From Lineolata rhizophorae (Eukaryota; Ascomycota; Dothideomycetes; Lineolatales; Lineolataceae): a stretch of 28,011 nucleotides of DNA. Shown in pieces: positions 9,507 through 18,937 of the stretch; positions within the stretch are counted from its first letter, which is position 1, and each line of letters opens with the position of its first letter. The notes beneath the pieces were generated by a model, which saw nothing but the letters and a program-made list of their open reading frames with translations, had not been told where the DNA came from and did no database searches. Location of the stretch: positions 298,401 to 326,411 of the forward strand of contig MU001686.1 of the NCBI GenBank assembly GCA_010093515.1. Reading direction: 5' to 3'. The translations under genes and the position numbers were made by a program.

Positions 9507-11433
9507 CTAGGACAACAAAAGCAGCACTGTTTTTCTTGGAGAGGATGGTCATACCAGGAGTTGGGGGCTTACCTCGTGAGTGGATGGTGGACGACGGAGA
9601 GCTGCAGGGCTAGCGGAGGAGAGGTGCTGGTGAGAGAAAAAGGCAAGATGATGAGAGAAAGCCTGGTGTGGCGGAAGAGATAAGTCTCTTGACTTTTAGA
9701 AAGGTTAGAGGCAACCGATGTTCAAGAGTTCTCTCTGGAAGGTGCTGGCACAAGGAAACAGTCGCCGACAGGGTGCGCAACGAGAGAATCTGGTAGTGAG
9801 CACGAAGAGAGAAGAAGAAGAATAGAAGAAAGAAAGAGAGCGGGGCGGGGCCTTAAGTATTGGAAAACACCCAAGGTGCACAGACCTTCTTTGCACTGGA
9901 CGGCGCCTTCCCAACCAGCACTGTTAATATTAGTTTAGCAGGCTTCCATAGGTGACATAGATCAACTGCTGCCTGGCCAAAGCTTCCCTGACTGGAATAA
10001 AACGTCATATTACAGGAAAGGGGGAGGGCGGTTGAGTAGAGGGACTCCTTTACGAGAAAGGGCTTAACACTTCTATAACGTAGAATAACATGTTATGGTG
10101 TATGCCTGCATCTTCGTGCTGCCCGTCCTAGGAAGGGCCTCTACAGTCTGGATCTAGAAGCATTTGACGCAATCACGAAGACTCTCATGATTATTTGAAA
10201 GAGCGCTTACGCCGCAGAGGCATTGGGCATTGTACAGGGAAAAAGCATAGCCAGACAAAGTAGAATGACGTCTTTTCATGTGTAATTACGTATATAACGG
10301 TTTATCTTGAAGTGGATACTAAGCGTTCCAGAAAACAGTCATCCTTAACAATGAAGTCTGTCATTGCAAGTGTTGAAGGTAGCTATACAACGCGTCCATT
10401 GGCACATAGAGACTGGTTTAGCTATAGAGTGTTTTTTACCCTAAGCTAGTATCATACGAGGTGTTATATGGAAATAACAATTCAATGTTAGATCTCAAGC
10501 CCTCTTAGATCACTTTAGTCTTTCCGAGCATGTTAAGCGCGAGGAAGAAAGTTCTGATCGGAAGCCACAAAGATCAAGGACATAGGTGAAACAAGCAAAC
10601 CATACCATATCACTTCAAGCAAGAAAGGGACCACCATGCCTGCTGTGGCCTCTACGCTGAGTCGCTCTTGGGCTTGTGTTGAAGCAAGCCGCAAACGCCT
10701 AGCGCAGTTGAAACCACAAGCACGATGCAGCAATTCCTTAGAGATCTTAGTATATTGCGAACATGCCGCTTTGCTCAGCATGCTCTGGTGCTTGAGCTAC
10801 AGCATAAAAATCACACACGCGAGCCGTAAACCGGGTTGAGTAAAGCAACTACTAGTCGGCCTTGATGGTGCACGAAGCGATGAAGTCGGGGATATGTCTT
10901 GGCGGTTCCACCATGCAACACCACTACACGTGATGTCATAGTCATGTGACTTAATATGATTATGAAAACTGCAATTCTACGGCCATACTAATATAGGTTG
11001 AAAATTCAAGCACAATTGAAGCTCATGTAATAGCCTAGTGGTCTCTTCGAGAACGCATTGAAATTGTCTCCCATACGGTTAAGTCCCTCAAGTCACACCT
11101 TACTCTATACACGGGTATTTGCTTTCCCACACACACCATAGAACCAATAGCCACGAAAGAAAATTCTTTTTACGCGGAGAACCGCATTTTGTCTACACGA
11201 GCAGAGCCAAATCAGACGGCCGCCATTTAGTACCGTACAAAAGTCCTGTCTGCTGCGTAGCATTTTCCGGTGTATACCTCTCGCTCATAAGGATCAGATC
11301 ATTTTCGTCAGCAAGCGTCGTGTCGTTAGAACGTGCACGTGTGTCTCGTAACATCGTAACGTTAGTCGTCAATAATCGTAAAAACGCGTCTTCCAACCCT
11401 CCATATTACGCCACAAAGCGCACCAAACCCCCA
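9507..11433. other. Long intergenic region, no supported gene
   Basis: About 1.9 kb upstream of the zinc-finger gene and downstream of the 818-aa gene. Much of it (about 9900-11100) is A/T-richer than its flanks and broken by stops in all frames. A minus-strand 82-codon frame with an ATG at 10781 has a hydrophobic stretch but no recognisable domain. A CACGTG lies at 10927-10932, overlapping TGATGTCA (10931-10938). I see no transposon ends or RNA gene. Confidence 0.5.
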
Positions 11434-13890
11434 TCATCCAAACCCCCCAACCGGCTTCCTGTTCCCCCCGGCCCCAGCCGACGACGACCGCAACAGATCC
11501 TTCAACCTCGCCTCCGCCCCTGGATTCTCCCCTGCCCCTTCCCCCCGCTCCCACCCCTCCTGCCTTCTCCCCTCTCTCTCCGGCGGACCCGCCTGCGCCC
11601 TTTCCCCCGCCTCCGCGGGCGCGGGCGCGGGCGCGGGCGACCACGACAACCACGACGCCATGTTGGCGAAGAAGCGCTGCTGGTGCTCCGGCGTCTGGGC
11701 GTGGGCCTCGGCAGGCAGACGGGGCGCTCCGGCGACAATGCCGACGGAGCCGCTCGTCGTGGCGGGAGGGTCGGGGTGCTGTTGCTGCCGGTCGGGCTGG
11801 GGCGCGCCCTGGGGCGGGCGCGGCACGGTGACGGCGGCCGTGGTGCCGCTCGTGTCGACGTTGGGGGTGGCGGGACTGGCGACGAGCGGGACGATGGCGG
11901 GACGCTCCGACTCGGCGAGCGTGGAGACGGACCAGCCGCCGGCGCCGGCGGAGCGCGCGCGGCGATGATCATGCTGGTGATGGTGGCGGGACGCCGCTGC
12001 CGGCGACTGCGCGGGTTCCACCGTGCCGTCCGCTTTGGCCTTCCCGTTCGGCACGACCTGCTCGTCGTCGCCCTTCCCGGCGGCGCTGCCCGTCTTCCCC
12101 CCGTCGCTCCCGCTCCGGACGGACCGCGTCGAACCGGACATGACGCGCATCAGGCTCCCGTACGCGCTCCGTGCGCGGCTCTTGCTCGCCTTGGACGACG
12201 CCTCCGACGCGTTGCTCCCGCCCGCCAAGCGCTCCGAGCTCGAGCTCGCCTCCGGCACGGACGTCAACGGCACCCCTCCTCCGCCCTGTCCGCCTCCTGT
12301 ATCCAACCCGAGCCCGAACCAGCGACCCAGCGCACTGTGCCGCGCACCCGTCGTGCCAGTCATTGAGCTCCTCACGTTGCTATTCATGCTGATGACGCTG
12401 CTTGCGGAGCTCATTGAGCCTCCACCGGGGCCAGGACCTCCCGCTCCCGTTTCTGACGGCACGCCTCCACCCCGTATCTCTCCTTGCGGGGGCCGATGCG
12501 CCGCATACTCGTCTGCTAGGCTTAGTCTACTGCGCGCACAGATTGCAGCAATGGCGTCAAGCGCCGGCGTTATGTCCGGCTCGACGGCACGCAGGACACC
12601 ATCAAACGTAAAGGCGGAGATAGGGGGCAAGGACGCCGGTGCTGCAGGGGACGGTGAGGAAGTTATGGCCGCTGCAGCGGCGGCAAAGGATGCCTCGGAG
12701 TCGTCAGCGGCATTGGCGCCGTCATGGTTATCCTGCGGGTCAACTGAGGAGGCTGAGGGATGGTGTCGGTGGTCAGAGGCGCGGGATGGGTCGCGCGAGT
12801 GTGACGAGAGGCTCATGATGGAGGGGATGAAGCCTGGAGAGCGTTGCGAGGAGGCGCGCGAGTGAGAACGTGGGCCAGAGTAAGAGCGGACTAGGACGGG
12901 TTGCGAAGGAGGGGTGCTGCTACTGCGGGGAGAGGAGGGATCTCGCTGGTCGGGAACAGTGGCTGTGGTCGGTGATTTGCTAGGTGTGGTGGAGCGGTTA
13001 CGGAGGCGGGAGCGGAGAGGAAGAAGGACGTTGGTGGGACGCTGGAACCGCTGCTGTGCGTCTTGTTGTTGGCTAGTCTGTTCTCGGCTTTGCTGCTGCT
13101 GGTGTTCTCCTTGTTGCTGAGAGGGCCGCTGGGTCTGGTGTTGTTGCAGAAGCGATTGGTGGGCGTTGAAGCTGGGCCGTATCGAAGCCGCATAAGATGC
13201 AGCCGCTGTTGTGGCAGAGGTAGACGTGCTCCAGACGGATGGCAAGCTGCCTAATGAGAGCGAGAACTGATGCTGGCGACCATGGGAAGAAGACGGGATG
13301 GATGCGGGAGGAGTGAGTAGAGAGGCCGAGGACTCGTGTGAATGGGCATTGGGGTAGTCCGTCCTGGGATCCCTACTATCGTTCGATACTAGAGACGGAG
13401 GTTCAACATGGTTGCTACTCGGGCTAGGGCTGGAGAAGGGCCGTTGCTGGGGTTCACGATAGCCGTCCGGCGGCGTGTCGGATGGAACAGAAGAGGGATG
13501 GGAGCCCGAGGGAGGCGGGACGTTCAGGAGATTATTATTGCTCGGCCGGTGAGCGGCAGGAGCGGTGGCGTCGTCGCCCGGCGTCGAAGGCCGGACGCTG
13601 CGGGGCTGCAGCAGATCGCGCGTCGGCATCGTCGGCGGCGGCGCTGATTCGACCGGGCGCGGGAAGAATAATAAAGGCAGAGTTGCTTCTTGGGGACGGG
13701 ACGTAGGCGAGTCGCGTTTCGCGGCAGGTCGCAGAGCGCGGCCGGGCGCTGCAGAGGGATAGGAGGGAAAAGCCCGGCCGGCGGCAGGCAGGGCTGGGGC
13801 AGACGCACGGGAGTGGGGAGGCAGCGATGTGTTGTCCGGCTGCGACTTGCGGCTTGGCGGCGAGCTGTCACGCCGCCGGCCACGCGCCAT
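11434..13890 (-). CDS. Large low-complexity fungal protein, function unknown
   Basis: Uninterrupted 818-codon frame. I do not recognise a named function. Most of it is disordered: Pro/Ser/Arg-rich at 1-200, Gln-rich at 247-282, Ser/Arg-rich at 290-380, and Gly/Ser/Ala-rich toward the end. One compact stretch, about residues 426-472, looks folded and resembles a segment recurring in fungal proteins of unknown function (FTFDGVLRAVEPDI; ALDAIAAICARSRLSLADEY). Other spots that look conserved are LGRWFGLGLDTGG and FFANMASWLSW. The start is ATG at 13890; the ATG at 13629 (residue 88, MPTRDLLQPRS) follows leader-like sequence and may be the true start. High GC leaves long shadows on the other strand. 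It lies 357 bp downstream of SPO11, same strand. Confidence 0.65.
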   Translation of the reverse strand: MARGRRRDSSPPSRKSQPDNTSLPPHSRASAPALPAAGRAFPSYPSAAPGRALRPAAKRDSPTSRPQEATLPLLFFPRPVESAPPPTMPTRDLLQPRSVRPSTPGDDATAPAAHRPSNNNLLNVPPPSGSHPSSVPSDTPPDGYREPQQRPFSSPSPSSNHVEPPSLVSNDSRDPRTDYPNAHSHESSASLLTPPASIPSSSHGRQHQFSLSLGSLPSVWSTSTSATTAAASYAASIRPSFNAHQSLLQQHQTQRPSQQQGEHQQQQSREQTSQQQDAQQRFQRPTNVLLPLRSRLRNRSTTPSKSPTTATVPDQRDPSSPRSSSTPPSQPVLVRSYSGPRSHSRASSQRSPGFIPSIMSLSSHSRDPSRASDHRHHPSASSVDPQDNHDGANAADDSEASFAAAAAAITSSPSPAAPASLPPISAFTFDGVLRAVEPDITPALDAIAAICARSRLSLADEYAAHRPPQGEIRGGGVPSETGAGGPGPGGGSMSSASSVISMNSNVRSSMTGTTGARHSALGRWFGLGLDTGGGQGGGGVPLTSVPEASSSSERLAGGSNASEASSKASKSRARSAYGSLMRVMSGSTRSVRSGSDGGKTGSAAGKGDDEQVVPNGKAKADGTVEPAQSPAAASRHHHQHDHRRARSAGAGGWSVSTLAESERPAIVPLVASPATPNVDTSGTTAAVTVPRPPQGAPQPDRQQQHPDPPATTSGSVGIVAGAPRLPAEAHAQTPEHQQRFFANMASWLSWSPAPAPAPAEAGERAQAGPPEREGRRQEGWERGEGAGENPGAEARLKDLLRSSSAGAGGNRKPVGGFG

Positions 13891-14247
13891 GCAGGCCGCT
13901 ACCCGGACGCCGCCGTCCGACTGGTCGGGCGCGCATCGCGACCCCCATGCAAGGGCTGCGGTGCTTGCGCAAGGCGAGGCCGCCGCATTGGGCGTCGCCG
14001 CGGCCGCGGCAGAGCCTTCACACTTGCGGTGAGTGAGGCGGGCTGCGGCCGGCTTCGAGCGGGCAATTGGCCTCGCGGATCAGCGCGACGCCCCGCCCGG
14101 CTGGCCCGACTGCCGCTAACGAATTACTCGCATCGAGGAAAAGAGGGAAATGGAGAAGAAAGATAAATACGCCCGCGCCTCGTTGCTGCACGACCCGCAT
14201 GCCCGCCTCGTCACCTGATTTGCCGCCCCTCCTTCGGCGCAGCCGTT
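13891..14247. other. Spacer between SPO11 and the 818-aa gene
   Basis: 357 bp, very GC-rich at its left part (CGCC/GCGG runs). It should contain the SPO11 3' UTR and the promoter of the downstream gene. Open frames here are GC shadows without features. Confidence 0.5.
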
Positions 14248-16170
14248 TTATCTGGAACATCGGAGAATAACCCGGTCCCGCACCCAGCGCGCCAGTCCTC
14301 CGCGGCCGTTGCGCTCCTCCAGCACCTGCATCTCCGCCTTTGTGCCCAGCACGAGCATCCTCTGCAGCTCCGCTCGCCATTCCGCTTCTGGTCCGTCGTG
14401 CGCGAAGACGACGCTGTCTAGCATCTTCGCCGCTTTGAGTCTGTCGCGGCGCGTCAGGTGCAGCAGCCCGGCTGGGCGGCTGCGGCCGCTTGCGGAAATG
14501 TCGGCTTGCAGGTCTGCGAGATGCCCGCTTTGAATGCCGAGCCACTCGATGTTGGACACCTTGACGGCCGAGTTCTCGTGCGCGAGGGCGCGTGAGCCGT
14601 ACTTGTATGTCGACAAAATAGCTAGCCCGTCCGGGTCGAAGTCGACTAGAACGAAAACAGGCGGGCGTCGAAAGCCGTTTTGGCTAGATGGACTGGCGAG
14701 AAAATGGAGCAATTGCCTGGTCGCAAGATCAGGGTAGCCTTTCGCCTGGGCGTGAGACTGCGTGTCAACATGACTTCAAGATGATCGCGTTATATACTGG
14801 AGATGTTCGAGGACTGACTGTGATCAAAATGCCGCTGTTACGAAGCATGGCTCTGAACAGCTCTGATGATGCAAGGCATCGGAAGGTTGCCTCTTTTTCG
14901 ACCACGAGGATCCATTCAACGGACGACATGTCCACTGTGTCACCCGCACCAACTCTAGGCGCAAGCACGCCCTGCACGCGCGTCAGAGGGTACACGAGAG
15001 CGTTGTGACACGCGACAGATGGGCAGCTATCACAAACCTGACTATCAGCGAGACCATCCGCTTTGCTGTTATCCGCTCTGGCAATGCAAAATGCGCCAAG
15101 GATGAGGCCTTTCGCGGCTGCGACCTAGGTCGTTGCGTAATGCATTAGGATTATGTTTATGTTTTAGTTTAAGCCCGACACCCAACTTACGACATTGAGA
15201 GAATCCCGAGAAACGCCGAATGTGTAAGCAATCTCATCGACATACTTGTCTACGATAGATTGGTTCCCGAAAAGGGTAGGGTCGATATAGTATATGTCCC
15301 TTAGTTATTTAAAGCAAAGTTAGACGGGAATCCGGTATTCACATGGACAAGCGGGTACGCAAACCTTTTTGTGATTGTGGAACCGCTTTCTAATGCGTAA
15401 CGAATTGAACGTAATATCTGAATGAGAACAGCTTTAGAAGGTTAGTAGAGTTTAATTGACGTAGGACGACGAGCCTAACTAAATCTCCACGCCTCCTTCG
15501 GCGTCTTCCCTGGAAATGAGACCGCCTTGCTTCTGGATTGGTCATTGGTGGTGACTACTTGATGGTCGTCACTGAAGATCTTTGAATTGGCTGATGAACG
15601 CAACTTCAGTTCAATCATCAAATGACCTTTGCCCTCGTTCAAAACGTCATGCATGCGGTTGAATATCTGTTGAATGTTCTCAATGGGGCTATTTTTGACA
15701 TTCGGCAGAAGTGGATTTCTAAGTGTTGACTGGTCCGGCCTTGGGAATTGGGTCCGTGGCGAACTAGATTTTGTCATATCGTCTCGCTTCTTTTTATATG
15801 AATTCTCGACGCTCTTAGTGCTTTGCGGGATTTGATGCATGTATCCGCCTATTTCATGGTGATGCGTTGAAATTGCAAGGTCGCGTACGCCGGGGTCAGT
15901 GTGAATTCCTTCCACTTGAGGGCTAATAGAAATATCAAGCGGAGATATTGCCGACTGTCCTTCGGTGTCAAGCATGCTTTCATCCGATGAAGCATCGACA
16001 TCGTCATGCTGAGCTTCGGGCACAGAGAAAAAGTTTAGATTACCGTTGAATACCGCGTTCGAGGGTCCTACGGGAAATTCATTTAGCTCCGCATCTTCCA
16101 GTGACGCTTGACTTGGGGCCTCCCTCTCGAGAAGCATGTCATCATCCGCATCGTTGAGATCCATTTTCAT
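14248..16170 (-). CDS. SPO11: Meiotic recombination endonuclease-like protein Spo11
   Basis: Topoisomerase VI-A-like protein that makes meiotic double-strand breaks through a tyrosyl-DNA link. Six exons: 16170-15480, 15431-15365, 15299-15191, 15124-15038, 14971-14819, 14745-14248. The sum is 1605 nt, 534 aa. Introns: 15479-15432, 15364-15300, 15190-15125, 15037-14972, 14818-14746. Spliced junctions restore the family blocks: WRFTVLIQILRSIRYAL, ITKRDIYYIDPTLFGNQS (catalytic Tyr most likely Y257), SRDSLNVVAAAKGLILGAF, and SGILITAKGYPDLATRQ. The TOPRIM metal site is seen in ILVVEKEATF (E343/E345) and VLVDFDPDGLAI (D404, D406), followed by STYKYGS and a WLGI block. Residues 1 to about 165 are an acidic, disordered extension before the winged-helix part. 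The ATG at 16170 is the first in frame. The frame opens further upstream without ATG. It is divergent from CAC1. Confidence 0.93.
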
Positions 16171-16541
16171 TGCAGGGATTGATTTGTCAGTCAATTGGGT
16201 CGGCTCTCGGTTCAACAAGGAAAAAAAGTGGCATATTTGATTCGAGGGAAGACGGAGAAAATATGTGCAGGGAGAGACGACAAGCGAAGAAAGATGGGAG
16301 AAAGATCCGGGAACGCGCTAAGACGAAACCAGTTTAGCGAAACGCGTCGGGAGGGCGTGCACGCGTCTCGCCTCCCACCCTCCAACGTCTAGCTGTTTCC
16401 ATTCACACATTGAAGGTACACGCCACGTTCACAGGTCTTGCTCTCGGCCTCACGTTGTACTCATTCCGTGGCAAAAGAAGCTCGTTTGATTCTCTGTTAC
16501 TGTAGAAGCATCGATCCATTCGCCGACCCACATTCACCGCC
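16171..16541. promoter_or_regulatory. Shared SPO11/CAC1 divergent promoter with MCB-like boxes
   Basis: 371 bp between the two start codons. Two perfect ACGCGT hexamers (the MluI cell-cycle box, bound by MBF in yeasts) lie at 16342-16347 and 16361-16366, 19 bp apart, and a related ACGCGC lies at 16313-16318. They sit near the middle, about 170-200 bp from each ATG. This type of site drives G1/S genes, fitting CAF-1, and in fission yeast also premeiotic genes. No clear TATA box is seen. Confidence 0.55.
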
Positions 16542-18937
16542 ATGGCGGCGGAAATCTCGCCTTCGTCTAAGAAGCGACCTCTGCCAGCTGACGAGGAGCG
16601 GCACAGCCCCCCCAAAGGCAACACACTGGACATGGACGATATGCCCCTGGTAGTGGACTCTACGGAGCGCGCGGACCTAGAGAGCAGCGTTCCTCGCGGG
16701 TGTTCGCCCTCGCCTAGCTCCACGACGTCCCTGGCCGCCGACCGCAAAGACTCCACCAACTCGTCCCCGCAGAAGCCGGCGCCTGATTCTAGCGCGCAAG
16801 CTCCGATGTCGTCTACTGCCACGCAAAAGCTCCAGAAGAGGCGGAGGCTCACTCCGTCTGAGAAGAAAGCCATGCGGCAGGAAAAGGAGGCCAAGGCCCG
16901 GGAGAGGGAGGAGAAAAGGGCCAAGCGCGAGGAGGAACAGCGACTAAAGGACGAAGAGCGTCGAAAGAAGAACGAGGAAAGGGAAGAGAAGAAACGAGCA
17001 AAAGAGCTAGAGCAGCAACAAAAGGAGGAGGAGAAGCGAAAGAGGGAGGAGGAAAAGCGAAAGAAAGAGGCTGAAAAAGAGAAGAAAGAAAAGGTGCGTT
17101 CTCTAGGCTCCCGTCTCCAAAGAGGATTTACCAAGACGGGTATCTTATCAAGGAGCCGCGTCGGATCTAAGCGACGCAATTAACCAATTTTCTTGCCCAA
17201 AAACAGGCACAGTTGCGTTTAAATGCTTTTTTCAACAAACCCAGGCCCTCGAACTCTTCTCCGAACAATTCCTCCACACCTTCTCTAATCTCCACTTACG
17301 ACACAACTACACAGGAGCCGCAACCCCCTACCTCGCCGACAAAGTCCAACGATAACTCGCTCTCCGGAGTTTCCATCTCTCAAGGTACGGCAAAATCTGA
17401 TTACAAGAAGGTCTTCCTACCTTTCGAGGTGCCGGCACACACGATGATGGCGCCGAACAATGCACAAACCCTCTCTAAATCGGAACTTAGCGAGGCACGT
17501 AGCAAACTCAATGCCCTCGTCAATCGTGATACTTCTGAAGATGGAACTTCTACAGACGTTCCGATCAAAGGCACCCCGGACCATCCGCTCTCGCAATTCT
17601 TCGGTGGTGGCAAAGGTTCGTCTTCGATGTCACGTGGTATTCGCTACCCATGCGTGAAGAATATCATGGAACACCTAGAGGGAACGCCGCAGAAACCACT
17701 TGAGCTCGATTGTGCCATGAGTGACCAAAAGAGCGCGCTCGAGCTACTAAAGACAGTGCCGATGAAATATATCCACTTTCACGAGGACGTGCGGCCGCCG
17801 TACTGTGGCACGTACACGCGTCTACTGAGTCAGAAGCAAGTTCGAATGCTGGCTACGAATCCGTGCAGCCGGGTTTTGCCGGACGTGGACTACGATTACG
17901 ACTCCGAGGCTGAGTGGGTCGAGACTGGGGACGAGGTCGGTCACGACATAGACATGGAGGACGAAGAAGAGGAAGAAGACGATGGCGACGAGGAAATGAA
18001 GGACTTCTTGGACGATGACGAATGCTTCGAAGATGTGAGGCCGACGCACCACCTAATTACGGGCGAGCTCGTGCCATCCTGCACCGGCCTTTGCTGGGAA
18101 GGCGCCGACGGAAAGGTTCGTAGCGCCGAGACGGGTGCCGAGGTCGACTTCGCCGAGTATAAAGTCGCGTCGCTGCTGCGTATGTATCTTGCCGACCATA
18201 ACCTACACTATAGGATAGTCGTGCTGACGACGCTTTTTCCCCCAACTCTACAGGTCCCATTCCAAAGACCATCGACCCCTATACCACCAGCTATTGGCCC
18301 GGCTCCGCGTCGCGCAGCGCGTCCGGCAGCGGCGCCGCCGCCACGTCGGCCTTCATTTCTAACTCCACCCGTATGCCCCTCCACACTCGTGCAGATGTAA
18401 TGAACGGAGCTACTGCTTCAGAGAGCACAGGTGCGCCCAAAGCGATCAATCTTCCGAGCGCTCTGCTGCAGCGGCGCGGACGCCCGCAGTCCGCCGCCGC
18501 CGCCGCCGCCGAGAAGAAGAAACGCATGGTCGATGACGCCATCCTGCCCGCCTTCAAAGAGGCCATTGCCGGCAGCGACATGACGAAGCTAGCTCTCATC
18601 GAGGCGCTCAAGAAGATGTAAGGTTCACCGTCTTTTTCTTCTCCCACAAGCCGCTCTGTTGGCAGGCTGTGTGGCCTTGTGCTTGGCGCCGTGGCTGCCG
18701 CAGATGCCCTGCCGAGTTGCTGAGAAGGCAGCGCCGCTTTCCTATGAGCTGGGCAGGATTAACCGACTGACTGGTTGCGTCGTTGATAGGTTTCCTGGCG
18801 TCCCCAAGGACGCGATTAGCAACACGATTGGCGCCGTCGCGGCACGCATCGGGAACAAGGAGGCGAATAAACGTTGGTTCTTGTTCACCGACGAGGAGCC
18901 GGATGAGATGATGCTGCGTGAGAAGCACTTAGCTTGA
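16542..18937 (+). CDS. RLF2: Chromatin assembly factor 1 large subunit (Cac1/Rlf2/p150)
   Basis: Large subunit of CAF-1, which loads H3-H4 onto newly replicated DNA through PCNA. Exons: 16542-17093, 17207-18179, 18254-18617, 18790-18937. Introns: 17094-17206 (GTGCGT), 18180-18253 (GTATGT), 18618-18789 (GTAAGG). The sum is 2037 nt, 678 aa. A Lys/Glu/Arg-rich coiled coil (KER) spans about 97-184. Right after the first intron comes a PCNA-interacting box, Q186-LR-L189-NA-F192-F193. The histone-binding acidic region (CAF1A) follows, with FHEDVRPPYCGTY near 379-391 and a run of Asp/Glu near 411-456. The spliced third exon restores PIPKTIDPYTTSYWPGS, and the last junction gives EALKKMFPGVPKDAISNTI, the C-terminal winged-helix DNA-binding domain. 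The start at 16542 has a strong CCATGG context. Confidence 0.93.

Noticed and set aside
8421-9683. 420-codon + strand open frame
   Set aside because: Antisense to the zinc-finger gene; the product is Arg/Gly/Ala-rich without motifs, while the minus frame has six clean C2H2 fingers.
10533-10781. 82-codon minus-strand frame with a hydrophobic stretch
   Set aside because: Starts with ATG but shows no family motif, no promoter and no coding-like composition in an A/T-rich spacer.
11119-12366. 415-codon + strand open frame
   Set aside because: Low-complexity Arg/Pro/Gly shadow of the 818-aa minus-strand frame in GC-rich DNA.
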